Source: Acidimicrobiaceae bacterium (lineage in GTDB: Bacteria > Actinomycetota > Acidimicrobiia > Acidimicrobiales > Ilumatobacteraceae). From it: a stretch of 64,000 nt of DNA. Location: positions 372,001 to 436,000 of the forward strand of contig JACJWF010000001.1 of NCBI GenBank assembly GCA_020637295.1, written 5' to 3'. The notes below the pieces were generated by a model. That model did no database searches. It saw only the letters and a list, made by a program, of their open reading frames with translations, and was not told the DNA's origin. The position numbers and the translations under genes are program-made. This document shows positions 45,501-53,671 of the stretch, one piece after another (within the stretch, counting starts at the first letter, position 1; every line of letters starts with the position of its first letter).

Positions 45501-46651
45501 TCGGTCTTCGACGCGCCCCAGTCGCTCCATCGCAAGCCCATCAGCGCACCGCAGTAGGCGCCGAGGGACTCGTCGGTGCCGGAGAAGTTCAGCCAGCGGT
45601 CGTAGTCCGGGTCGTTCCACACCCCTCGCCAGTACGCGCCGACGTAGATGTACTCGTCGGTGGGCCACTTGGCGGCGTCGCCGGCCGAGTTGAACCACAT
45701 CATGCCCTTGGTGCTGGCGTAGTCGACGATCCAGTCGGCCGGCCCGGTGCCGTCGCCCGGACCGTCGAACGGCACCGTGCTCGGGAACTCCAAGATCGTC
45801 ACCCCGTTGGCCGCGAACCAGTCGATGGCGGGAACGAAGTCGGTCACCGAGCCCAACTCGGCGAGGTAGAAGTCCACCCCCGGCGCCATGTCGGCGATGC
45901 CCTCGGCGAGCGCGTTGCCGCCCCGCGCGCCGGGCGTGCCGAAGGGGCAGGGCTGCCCGTTGTCGATGCAGGTGCGGTGGTCCGTGGGGATGGGCGGCAG
46001 TTCGCCGGCGGCGATCTCCTGATCCAGCAACGTCGCGTCGAACGTGTCGACCATGCCGATCTTCACGCCCTGGCCGATGAACCCCCTGGTCTTCCACTCC
46101 ACCACGGTGTCGGCGATCGACGACTTGATGGGCCCCATGCCGGATGGCGGCGGGATGATCTCCTGCCGCGGCGTGTGCAACTGCACGGGTTCGCGCACCT
46201 CACCCGTTCCGAGGGTCTGGGCGAGCGCCGCCGCACGATCGGCGCGCACCTCGATGAGGGCGACCCCGTCGATGGCCTGCACCACGGTCGCGCCCATGGC
46301 GGCCGCCTCGTCTGCGGTGGGAAGCCTGCCACCGACGAACTCGAGGCGCAGCATGTCGCCCCCCGCCGCCGCGATCCTGTCCGCCGTCCCCTCGGTGAGC
46401 GGGCCATGCCGCGACGGCTGCACCGCCGGCGCCGCACCACCTTCGCCGATGTCCACCGCAGCGACGGCAGGCCGGGCGATGGTCTCGGCGAGGAACGGAT
46501 CGACAGCGGCAGGCGACCCCTCCTGCCCGCCGCCGGTGGAGGTGGCGGAGGGGGATGCCGCGGTGGCTGCTGCCGTGAGCACGGCCGGCATCTGGGCCGT
46601 CAGCGCGGCGGCGAGCAGCATGGCGGCGATGGCGGAGCGGGACCGCCTCAC
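42551..46651 (-). CDS. Giant secreted subtilase-fold protein with degenerate active site (copy A)
   Basis: 1,366 residues from GTG at 46651, overlapping the upstream paralog stop (GTGA). An N-terminal signal-like segment suggests export. The S8 fold shows in 'GVKIGMVDTFDATLLDQE' (Asp, about 202, kept), 'GGNALAEGIADMAPGVDFYLAEL' where the HGT...AGI histidine block should be (His absent), 'WFNSAGD' for the oxyanion AAGN, 'GPTNDGRAKPDF', and 'GSEAATAFAVG' where GTSMATPxVAG should be (Ser replaced by Glu). It is therefore probably not a protease. After about residue 650 come LDTR/VDVxGxF beta repeats ('TPTRVLDTRGAPMGPIG', 'HVIVDLVGVFV', 'HFQVSVVGYFSG'). The last 350 residues look like a TolB-type beta-propeller ('ISDDGSRIGFVG', 'ISDDGSVILLLTG', 'LSGDGQWVVLLS'). 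Confidence 0.85.
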   Translation of the reverse strand: MRRSRSAIAAMLLAAALTAQMPAVLTAAATAASPSATSTGGGQEGSPAAVDPFLAETIARPAVAAVDIGEGGAAPAVQPSRHGPLTEGTADRIAAAGGDMLRLEFVGGRLPTADEAAAMGATVVQAIDGVALIEVRADRAAALAQTLGTGEVREPVQLHTPRQEIIPPPSGMGPIKSSIADTVVEWKTRGFIGQGVKIGMVDTFDATLLDQEIAAGELPPIPTDHRTCIDNGQPCPFGTPGARGGNALAEGIADMAPGVDFYLAELGSVTDFVPAIDWFAANGVTILEFPSTVPFDGPGDGTGPADWIVDYASTKGMMWFNSAGDAAKWPTDEYIYVGAYWRGVWNDPDYDRWLNFSGTDESLGAYCGALMGLRWSDWGASKTDYDLYVTDLNIATRGNSSTKKLIGNANQALAGAQPLEANDFRWLCNSDPSLGPVYDTNHDGFVSLWVYRTTRTSASPTGDIIELMVQNGWLEYSTVAGSVAVPFADSKNPLEVTVAAELGSEWLPLPSQGPTNDGRAKPDFISGGCLDSLAAGYGTGCSTNGWIGSEAATAFAVGYAAVAASAFDFPTPNHLLRYLRDNTSQHRPVYSATTGPPKSNQSGWGYLQLAGIPRPVEPAVFKPLTPTRVLDTRGAPMGPIGMYEAGALPPDTTLSIPRPNSPEPGTVAYVFNIAVVKATAPGWAAFYPHGWSFPGAVSVLNVSEAGETRANLMVVPLESAYDIYLSAGGHVIVDLVGVFVQSQHNAGRLVTWPSTEPVVDTRTCLGLAECDGTGVAANSFTDITFRGMAPTGDPLLAVPDNATAVMLEVTADTPTNYGWVSVVPGGTSAITVSNINVQAGRSATNAVIVRIDGAANGVARIFSSTATHFQVSVVGYFSGDTGPADPSGMFVSLAPARALDTRLNGGSPVPAGDTRHVALDTSGVPTDAIAALINNVSVKPPAAGTVSVGADGVTPVVALSVGAPGTVVAAAAVGRVVDADVTLSPSMTSHLVTDVYGYFAGPRYEPPPDGALTLLADLGGLTVSDVSISDDGSRIGFVGYDNQATDWRKDRNFYTVDTSAPALVAHPALKGLLHGTLSGDGTKVAVTTPFALAPTDTDFTLDLYRYDLVTETATFEADMPDAVYPYGAAPQISDDGSVILLLTGSPMMAGDDLTTPDLYVVEHGAGAVERVDALGLVVASPSYYMTPPALSGDGQVIAWACRQGGGVGHDSVCYVRRGLDRGALPGPSGAILVNVALDDTGTNVSASCRLQDCAAVLAPLATGTWSTRSADGSGGIVTGAGDLSDDATVQLVHTADPASPMACGQAGCTTVNRTWNGMIPTFPNIQVGFGRLSGDGQWVVLLSNATNLLPAGQNPTQGLYVYHLPT

Positions 46652-49600
46652 GCCGCCCACCGGTCCTGGAGGAGGAGCACCGTCCCCGGGCTCTGGCCGA
46701 CCATCACCGGGGATGACGTGAGCACCGCGATGAACCTTCCGTTGGGCGACATGATGCCACTGACGTCGTAGCCCGGATACGTTCCCCACTCGGTGTGGTA
46801 GGCGACTCCGCCAGGGCCACTGGGCACCGCCACCGCGTATGTGTACCTCAGGTTGTGCCCGTACGCGACCTCGCTGCCGTCGGGAGCGATCCACATGGAC
46901 CCCAGCCAATACGGGGTGTTCCAGTCGGGGTCGGTGAACGGCAGCGCCTGCTTCGTGGCCGTGGCCATGTCCACCAGCCATGCCCCGCCGTAGTACGGGA
47001 AGGACGAGGTGATGACGAAGCCCTTGCTGCCGTCATCGTTCAGTGCGAACGAGCCGACGATCCCGCCGAGTTCTACGGTCGCGGTGGCCATCGAATCGAG
47101 GTCGAGCACCCGGAGCTGACTGCTGAGGTCTTCCCAGCCGACGTGGTGGCCGTCGCGGGTGAGCTTCGCCTGGCCGCTGACGGTGGGAAGGAACGTGTAC
47201 GTGTCCGCGATCCGGTCGTAGAGGTAGAAGTTGTACGAATTCGGTACCGTGTCCGCGACGTCGTGGGACGTCTTGGTGCGGACGAGCAGCCGGTTGAGCG
47301 AGGCGTCCGCCTTGAAGTCGTCCGTCGCAGGTGCCGGCCCGATGAGCGTCGGCACGCCGGTCGCTGTGTCGACCTCGATGAGTGCGAAGTCGTCCAACCC
47401 CGGATCGTACGCCTGGACCAGAACGGTCGATCCGTCGCTGCTCAGCCCGATCAGCCGCGGCGAGTGCGTCTCGAACAAGGTGATCACGTCGTTGGTGGAC
47501 CGGCGCCAGATGGCCAGCACGTCCTGCCCGGGCGGGGTCGTGCTCTTGGTGATGGTGGCGATCACTGCTCCGTCGTCGGAGATCAGCATCTGGGAGCAGC
47601 AGTTGTAGGTGCTCAGCCCGCCGATCGGCACCTCCACGGTGGCCCCCGCTGGAGCGCGGGTGAATGCGCTCGGCCGGAAGTAGCCCCACACGTCGCTGAT
47701 CACATGGGTGGTCATCGAGTTGCGGATCGTGTAGGTGGCGTCGTCGGCGCGCGTCACCGTGGCGGCGGCGATGTTGAGGCCCGCCGCGCCGGCGCTGAGG
47801 TTGCGGAAGGCCGGCGGGGTCGGCTGGGCGACGTCGGCAACCTGCAACTCGCCTGCCGCGCCGGTGAGGACGGCGGCGTTGTTCATCAGGATCGCCGCGG
47901 CGTCCGCCGGCACGCCTGCGGGGGCAGCGTCAACGGTGGTGACGGTGTCGGGCGCCAGTGCCGGCGACCCCTGCGGCACCCGCGAGTCCAGCGTGCGGTA
48001 CGGCGTGAGCGGCACGAACGTGCCCGACGGGTCGCCGGCGCCGCCGGCCCCGGTGAACCAGCCGAGCAGGTCCACCTGGAAGTGGGCGGGCACGCTGGCG
48101 AAGATGTTGGCCTGCCCTGCCGCGCCCCCGTCCAGCCGCACCATCGCCAGCGCGGTGGCGTTGCGCTGCGAGTCGTAGTTGAGGTTGGACGTGGCGCCCA
48201 CCGTGCTGTCGCCGGGCACCACCGACAGCCACCCGGCACCTTGCGGGTCGTCGATCGTGACCGAGATGAAGGCGGCGCTGGCGTTGGCCGGCACGTCCAT
48301 CCAGCCACCGTTGGGGTCGTCGAACGCGCCGATGTCCACCGCCGTCCATGTCTTGGCGACGATCGGGTCGCCCGTGCAGGCGGGGATGCCGAGGCAGGTG
48401 CGCGTGTCGGCGATGCGCGTGGGCGTCGTCGGCTGGAACAGGCCGCGGCCCGCGTTGCTGGTGACGAACAGGCCGAGCACATCGACGATGAGGTCGGTCT
48501 CCACCGAGGAGAAGATGTCCACCCCGTTGCCGTCGCCGACCGGGATGACGACCAGATTGGATCGGACCTGCCCCGAGACCTCGACGTTGACGGCGGAGGT
48601 GAGGCCGGGCACGCCCCACCCGGTGGGATAGATGGACAGGTAGCCCTTCGCCGAGGCCTTGACCATCCCCACATTCAGCACCACCGCCGTGCCGCCGCCG
48701 AACATCTCGAGATGGACCGTCTCGTTGGCCTTGATCCGCTGGACGAGGTTGGTGCCCACCGGCCCGATCGGCGCGCCACGAGTGTCCAGCGTTCGATACG
48801 GGCTGATGATCTGCAAGGTCGTCGCCGGGTACGTGGTGGGCGGTGGGCTGGAGATGGCTGCGAACCAGGTGTCCAGCGACGTGCGTTCGGGGTGTTCTCG
48901 GCCGGCATTCAGCCCCTGGTCGCGGACGTAGCGGGTGATCTGCAGCGGCGTGACCGCGCCGGTGACCGGCGACGTGAGCGCGGCAATCCCCACCGCAACG
49001 GCTGTTGCCGCGTCGGAGCCGGCGAAGCCTTCGTTGGAGCACGAGTCGTCACCCAGGCCACCATCGACGGACGTGGCGATGCAACCCTTCGCCACCAGTT
49101 CCGGCTTCAGCCGACCGTCGTTGGTCGGCCCCCAGCCGGTTCGCGGGTAGCCGATGTCGAGGTTGCCGTCGGTGCCGACCGTGAGCATCCCCGTGCTCCG
49201 CGAGTCGGCGAAGGGGTGGCTGACGCTGTACTTGCCGTCGGTGTAGCGCTCCATCCAGCCGTAGTACGTGCCCAGTTCGATGATGTCGCCGGTGGGGCTG
49301 TTGGTGGTGCGCGTGGTCCGCTGCACCCACAGCGACACGTAGCCATCGCCGTTGGTGTCGTACACCGGGCCGTTGGCAGCGTTGTGGTTGCACAGCGACA
49401 CGCCGGTGCCCTCCAACGGTTCGGCGCCGGCGAGCGACTGGTTGTTGGCCGACAGCGTGGTGCGGGTGCCGTAGGTGCCGTTGTTGGCCCGGTAGTCGCT
49501 GATCAGCAGGTCGTAGTCCGTGAGCGGCCCGCCCCAGTCGCTCCACCGCAGGCCCAGCAGGTACCCGCAGTAGATGGTCATCGACTCGTCGTTGCCGTAC

Positions 49601-50559
49601 CAGTTCAACAGCCGGTCGTTGTCCGGGTCGTTCCACGTGCCCCGCCAGTAGACACCGCCCAAACCGGGGCTCATCTCACCGGCGGTGTTGAACCAGGCGA
49701 TGCCCTTGCTGACCGCGTAGTCGATGATCGCGGCGGCGAGGCCGGTGCCGTCGCCCGGCCCGTCGTAGGGCCAGATGATCGGGTTGAGCAGGATGTTGAC
49801 GCCGTTGGCAGCGAACCAGTCGATGGCGTTGAGGTAGTCCAGCTTGTAGCCGATCTCGGCCAGGTAGAAGTCCGTGTCCGGCGCGAGGTCCGCGACGATC
49901 TCGGTGAGCGAGTTGCCGTAGGTGGCGCCCGGGGTGCCGAACGGGCAGGAGGCGCCGGCGGAGATGCATGTGCGGTGCTCGGTGGGAATGGGGGGCAGTT
50001 CGAACGTGGCGATCTCCTTGTCCAGCACCGTCTCGTCGAACAGACCGAGGATGCCCACCTTGCTGCCGGCCCCCGTGTACCCGGCGTCGTGCCACGCCTG
50101 CGCCATCGCCTGGTGCTGGCCGGTCGTGTTGCCGCGCTCGATTCGCAGGGTCGGGTCCAGGTGCTCGTCGGTGACGGGCGTCGCCGCGCGGACGGACGTG
50201 ACGCCGGAGGACGCCGCCAGCGTGCCGAGCCGATCGTTGGCGACCCGGGCCAGCACCAGGCCGTCGAGGCCGCTGACGCGTTCCGCCCCGATGGCCGAGA
50301 GGTCGTCGGTGATCGCTGCGGCGTCGCCGGTGACCTCCACCAACGTGGTGCCCGAGGGGTCCGGCACGAGCGCTGCATCGAGGCGCCCGGTTCGCGGCGT
50401 GGGGATCGGGTCGGCGTCGTCGATGCTGCCGAAGCCGGTTGGCACGAACAGGCGCTCGGTGCCTCCTGGCGGTGTGGCCGCCGCGATCCGCGGCACCGCA
50501 AGCGTGCCGAGTACGAGTGGCAACGACAGCGCCGCCACCAGTGTCCGCCGAGTCGTCAT
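46648..50559 (-). CDS. Giant secreted subtilase-fold protein with degenerate active site (copy B)
   Basis: 1,303 residues from the ATG at 50559 (MTTRRTLVAALSLPLVLGTLAV signal segment; an ATG at 50595 would add 12 residues). It is a paralog of copy A with the same order: pseudo-S8 domain, LDTR/VDVxGxF repeats ('SPYRTLDTRGAPIGPVG', 'DLIVDVLGLFV', 'HFQVDLLGWFTG', 'HVISDVWGYF') and a propeller-like C-terminus ('ISDDGAVIATITKS', 'LNDDGSKGFVITS', 'ISPNGRFIAVLTS' type). Decay is further along than in A: the catalytic Asp position reads 'GILGLFDETVLDKE', the His block is absent and the Ser site is 'GSDAATAVAVG'. 'GPTNDGRLKPELV' keeps the S8 signature. Probably a binding or adhesion scaffold. Confidence 0.85.
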   Translation of the reverse strand: MTTRRTLVAALSLPLVLGTLAVPRIAAATPPGGTERLFVPTGFGSIDDADPIPTPRTGRLDAALVPDPSGTTLVEVTGDAAAITDDLSAIGAERVSGLDGLVLARVANDRLGTLAASSGVTSVRAATPVTDEHLDPTLRIERGNTTGQHQAMAQAWHDAGYTGAGSKVGILGLFDETVLDKEIATFELPPIPTEHRTCISAGASCPFGTPGATYGNSLTEIVADLAPDTDFYLAEIGYKLDYLNAIDWFAANGVNILLNPIIWPYDGPGDGTGLAAAIIDYAVSKGIAWFNTAGEMSPGLGGVYWRGTWNDPDNDRLLNWYGNDESMTIYCGYLLGLRWSDWGGPLTDYDLLISDYRANNGTYGTRTTLSANNQSLAGAEPLEGTGVSLCNHNAANGPVYDTNGDGYVSLWVQRTTRTTNSPTGDIIELGTYYGWMERYTDGKYSVSHPFADSRSTGMLTVGTDGNLDIGYPRTGWGPTNDGRLKPELVAKGCIATSVDGGLGDDSCSNEGFAGSDAATAVAVGIAALTSPVTGAVTPLQITRYVRDQGLNAGREHPERTSLDTWFAAISSPPPTTYPATTLQIISPYRTLDTRGAPIGPVGTNLVQRIKANETVHLEMFGGGTAVVLNVGMVKASAKGYLSIYPTGWGVPGLTSAVNVEVSGQVRSNLVVIPVGDGNGVDIFSSVETDLIVDVLGLFVTSNAGRGLFQPTTPTRIADTRTCLGIPACTGDPIVAKTWTAVDIGAFDDPNGGWMDVPANASAAFISVTIDDPQGAGWLSVVPGDSTVGATSNLNYDSQRNATALAMVRLDGGAAGQANIFASVPAHFQVDLLGWFTGAGGAGDPSGTFVPLTPYRTLDSRVPQGSPALAPDTVTTVDAAPAGVPADAAAILMNNAAVLTGAAGELQVADVAQPTPPAFRNLSAGAAGLNIAAATVTRADDATYTIRNSMTTHVISDVWGYFRPSAFTRAPAGATVEVPIGGLSTYNCCSQMLISDDGAVIATITKSTTPPGQDVLAIWRRSTNDVITLFETHSPRLIGLSSDGSTVLVQAYDPGLDDFALIEVDTATGVPTLIGPAPATDDFKADASLNRLLVRTKTSHDVADTVPNSYNFYLYDRIADTYTFLPTVSGQAKLTRDGHHVGWEDLSSQLRVLDLDSMATATVELGGIVGSFALNDDGSKGFVITSSFPYYGGAWLVDMATATKQALPFTDPDWNTPYWLGSMWIAPDGSEVAYGHNLRYTYAVAVPSGPGGVAYHTEWGTYPGYDVSGIMSPNGRFIAVLTSSPVMVGQSPGTVLLLQDRWAA

Positions 50560-50622
50560 GGGGGGACCATATACCGAGCGGTCGCTTGGTGCCACCGTCC
50601 GGTCAGGCGCCGTCGCCGGGCG

Positions 50623-53103
50623 CTACTTGAGCCGCTTCGGGTCGGCATTGGCGGGGTCCTGCGGCCACTGGTGCTTGGGGTAGCGACCGGCCATGTCCTT
50701 GCGCACGTCGGCCCAGGTCCCGGCCCAGAAGCCGGGCAGGTCACGGGTGATCTGCACCGGGCGGTCGGCGGGGGAGAGCAGCTCCAACGCCACCGGTACC
50801 GTCCCTCCGGCCACGGTGGGGTGGACCTTGGTGCCGAACAGGTCCTGCACCCGCACCCGCGCGGTGGGCACGTCGCGGGCGTAGTCGATCGTCACGCTGC
50901 GCCCCGCGGCAGTCTGCAGCGTCGGCGGTGCCAGATCGGCCAGTTGCACCGACATGTCCCAGCCGAGCTGGGCGCTCAACAGCATCCCGGTGTCCAACCG
51001 CTCGAGGTCGGCCCGGCCGGTCGCTCCGACGAGGTACGGCGCCAGCCAGTCGTCGAGGGTGCGCACCAGTGCGGCGTCGCTCCAGTCCGGCCACTCGTCG
51101 CCGCGCTCGCGCCGGAGGAATGCCACCCGCGCTCTCAGCGCGATCGCGCTGTCCGGCCATATCAGCGCGCCCAGCCGGCTGACGCGCACCCGCTCCACCA
51201 GCGCGGCGACCGTCTCCTCACGGGCTGGAGCGGCACGGACGGTCTCGTCCAGCAGCATCCCGCCGAGGCGCATCTCCACCCTCTGCACGAGGTCGTCGCG
51301 ACCCTTGTCCCACACCAGCGCCTCGCGCCGCTCGATCTGGTCGGCGAGGGCCTCCATCAACTCGGCCGTGTCCAGCGCGGCACCGATGCGGATGCGGGCC
51401 TGGTCGCGCTTGCCGTCGAGGTCGGCAGCCACTACGAAACGCTCCTCGGCCAGCGGGTCGGTGGGCGGCACGAAGGCCCCCGACCCCGTCCGCAGCTGGA
51501 ACTGGCCAGGCTGGGTGCGGCGCACGGCGATGCGGTCCGGGTAGCCCAGCGCCAGCACCGCACCGCAACGGTCCGGCCGCACCAGGTCGAGGTCGAACGG
51601 CACGCCGGCCCGGCGGGCCAGGTCCTCGGCGCGGTCCCGCACCCGGCGCACGTCGCGCCCGTCCGCCCGGTCGTGGACCTGGCCGCAGACCACGCCCACC
51701 CGCAGCGCCAGGTCGGCCGGCAGCTCGTCGGGTCGCCCGCGGAACACGTCGCGTTCGTCCAGCAGGGCGCCGATCACGCACGCCAGGGGCCGGTCGGCCG
51801 GCGCCGCGGCCACCACCATGTGGGCCAGGCGGGGGTGCAGCGGGAGGGCCAGCATCTGCCGCCCGACGGCCGTGATCCGGCCGTCACCGTCCACAGCGCC
51901 CAGGCGGGCCAGCAACTCGATGCCCTGCTGCAGCGTGCGTGGTGGCGGGGCGTCAGCCCATCGCAACTCGCCCGCGGGCGTGCCCCAGGCCGCCAGTTCC
52001 AGCGCCAGGCCCGCCAGGTCCACCTGGGTGATCTCGGCCTCCAGGTGGGCGCGGCGCGTGCTGTGCTCCAGCTTGCTCCACAGCCGGTAGGCGGCGCCCG
52101 GCTCGGTGCGGCCTGCCCGCCCGGCACGCTGGTCGGCCGAGGCCCGCGAGGTGGACACGGTGGTGAGCCGGGTCATCCCGGTGCGCTGATCGAACCGCGG
52201 CACCCGTGCCAACCCGGCGTCCACCACCACTCGCACCCCGTCGACGGTCAGCGACGACTCGGCGATGTCGGTGGACAGCACCACCCGCCGCCGGCCGGCG
52301 GGCGACGGCTGGAGCGCGTGGTCCTGCTCGGCCTGGGTGAGCGCCCCGGCCAGCGGGTACACGTCCACGTCCGGCGTGACCGCGCCCTCCAGCAGGCTCT
52401 GTGCCCGGCGGATCTCGCCGATGCCCGGCAGGAACACCAGCACGCTGCCGGCCTGCTCGCGCAGCGCCCTTACGACCAGCGCAGCGCAGGCCTCCACCGG
52501 GCGGTCCTGCTTGCCCATCGGCGCCCACACGATGTCGACGGGGTGCAGCCGCCCGTCGCTGGTGGCCACCGGCGTGTCGGCGCCGAGCACCTTCAGGAGG
52601 CCCTTCGTGTCCGGCGTGGCGGACATCGCCAGCACCCGGAGGTCCGGCCGCACCGCGTCCCGCGCATCCAGCGCCAGCGCCAGGCCGAGGTCGGTCGGCA
52701 GGTTGCGCTCGTGCACCTCGTCGAACACCACCAGGCCGACTCCGTCCAACGTGGGGTCGTGCTGCAGGCGGCGGGTGAGCACGCCTTCCGTCACCACCTC
52801 GATGCGGGTCGCCGGCCCGATGCGCCGCTCATCGCGGGTCTGGTAGCCGACGGTTTGCCCCACCGGCTCACCCAGCAGGGCGGCCATCCGCTGGGCGGCT
52901 GCGCGGGTGGCCAGGCGGCGGGGCTCCAGCATGACGATCCGCCGGCCCTCCAGCCACGGCTCGTCGAGCAGCACCAGCGGCACGAGGGTGGTCTTGCCGG
53001 CGCCCGGCGGGGCGACCAGCACGGCGCTGCCGTGGCGCGTCAGCGCGTCGAGGACGGTCGGGAGTGCGTCGAGGACGGGAAGGTCGGGGGCGGTGAAGCG
53101 CAC
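50623..53103 (-). CDS. hrpB: ATP-dependent helicase HrpB
   Basis: An 826-residue DEAH/RHA-family helicase. Walker A is 'VAPPGAGKTTLVPL', the DEVH box is 'VVFDEVHERNL', motif III 'AMSATPD', motif V 'STDIAESSLTVDGVRVVVD' and motif VI 'QRAGRAGRTEPG'. The C-terminal HrpB domain has 'GGTVPVALELLSPADRPVQITRDLPGFWAG' and 'VRKDMAGRYPKHQWP', the diagnostic end of HrpB. Starts with GTG. Its cellular role in actinobacteria is unclear. It is followed 12 bases upstream by the thioredoxin-fold gene. Confidence 0.95.
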   Translation of the reverse strand: MRFTAPDLPVLDALPTVLDALTRHGSAVLVAPPGAGKTTLVPLVLLDEPWLEGRRIVMLEPRRLATRAAAQRMAALLGEPVGQTVGYQTRDERRIGPATRIEVVTEGVLTRRLQHDPTLDGVGLVVFDEVHERNLPTDLGLALALDARDAVRPDLRVLAMSATPDTKGLLKVLGADTPVATSDGRLHPVDIVWAPMGKQDRPVEACAALVVRALREQAGSVLVFLPGIGEIRRAQSLLEGAVTPDVDVYPLAGALTQAEQDHALQPSPAGRRRVVLSTDIAESSLTVDGVRVVVDAGLARVPRFDQRTGMTRLTTVSTSRASADQRAGRAGRTEPGAAYRLWSKLEHSTRRAHLEAEITQVDLAGLALELAAWGTPAGELRWADAPPPRTLQQGIELLARLGAVDGDGRITAVGRQMLALPLHPRLAHMVVAAAPADRPLACVIGALLDERDVFRGRPDELPADLALRVGVVCGQVHDRADGRDVRRVRDRAEDLARRAGVPFDLDLVRPDRCGAVLALGYPDRIAVRRTQPGQFQLRTGSGAFVPPTDPLAEERFVVAADLDGKRDQARIRIGAALDTAELMEALADQIERREALVWDKGRDDLVQRVEMRLGGMLLDETVRAAPAREETVAALVERVRVSRLGALIWPDSAIALRARVAFLRRERGDEWPDWSDAALVRTLDDWLAPYLVGATGRADLERLDTGMLLSAQLGWDMSVQLADLAPPTLQTAAGRSVTIDYARDVPTARVRVQDLFGTKVHPTVAGGTVPVALELLSPADRPVQITRDLPGFWAGTWADVRKDMAGRYPKHQWPQDPANADPKRLK

Positions 53104-53115
53104 GCGGCGCCCGGG

Positions 53116-53604
53116 TCAGCCGGCGGCCGGAGTGCCGCGGAACGGCGACGGGTCGCCGGCCATGGGGATGCGCGGCGGAATCCACGCGCAGGTGTCGGCG
53201 ATGGCCTTCGCCACGTGCTTCCACTCGGCGGGGTCCCACCCCTGGGCGGTGGCTTCCACGGAGCCGTCGCCGCGCACGAACACGAACGCCGGCAGGGTCT
53301 CCAGGCCGAGGCCGCGCACGAAGGAACGGTCGGCGTCGCAGAACACCAGGAAGCTGTCGGCCAGCGGGCCGAGGTACTCCTTGGCCTCCTCGGCCGAGCA
53401 GGTGACCACCAGGTTGACGCGGGCGTCGGCGCCGCGGAACCCGTCCAGGATGCGGGCAGCCGTCTTCAGGATCCAGGAGCTCTCGTTGGTGTACGGGTCG
53501 AGCACCACGCTGGCCAGGTGGAACGTGGTGATCCACTCCTCCAGGGGCCGCGTCTCGCCGCCGATGGTGGTGAGGTTGATGTCGAGCGCCACATTGCTAG
53601 CCAC
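53116..53604 (-). CDS. Thioredoxin-fold protein lacking the CxxC motif
   Basis: 162 residues from GTG at 53604 (an ATG at 53643 would add 13). The TlpA/AhpC-like pattern: 'LDINLTTIGGETRPLEEWITTFHLASVVLDPY', 'VNLVVTCSAEEAKEYLGP', 'FLVFCDADRSFVRGLGLETLPAFVFVRGDGSVEATAQGWDPAEW', where the cis-Pro follows 'LETL'. The usual WCxxC is missing, so classical disulfide exchange is unlikely. There is no signal peptide. It is upstream of hrpB in the same direction and divergent from the eIF2B-like gene. Confidence 0.75.
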   Translation of the reverse strand: MASNVALDINLTTIGGETRPLEEWITTFHLASVVLDPYTNESSWILKTAARILDGFRGADARVNLVVTCSAEEAKEYLGPLADSFLVFCDADRSFVRGLGLETLPAFVFVRGDGSVEATAQGWDPAEWKHVAKAIADTCAWIPPRIPMAGDPSPFRGTPAAG

Positions 53605-53671
53605 GGTTGCCAACGGTAGCGCGCCAGGGGCAGTCCGACCCATCCCACTGCGACCGAGGTTCGGCAGGGCT

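Noticed and set aside
46795..53619. A 2,274-codon open frame on the plus strand opposite the pseudo-subtilases and hrpB
   Set aside because: Composition is Val/Gly/Arg/His/Gln-rich with no domain, and it is antisense to three well-supported genes. It is a by-product of high third-position GC.
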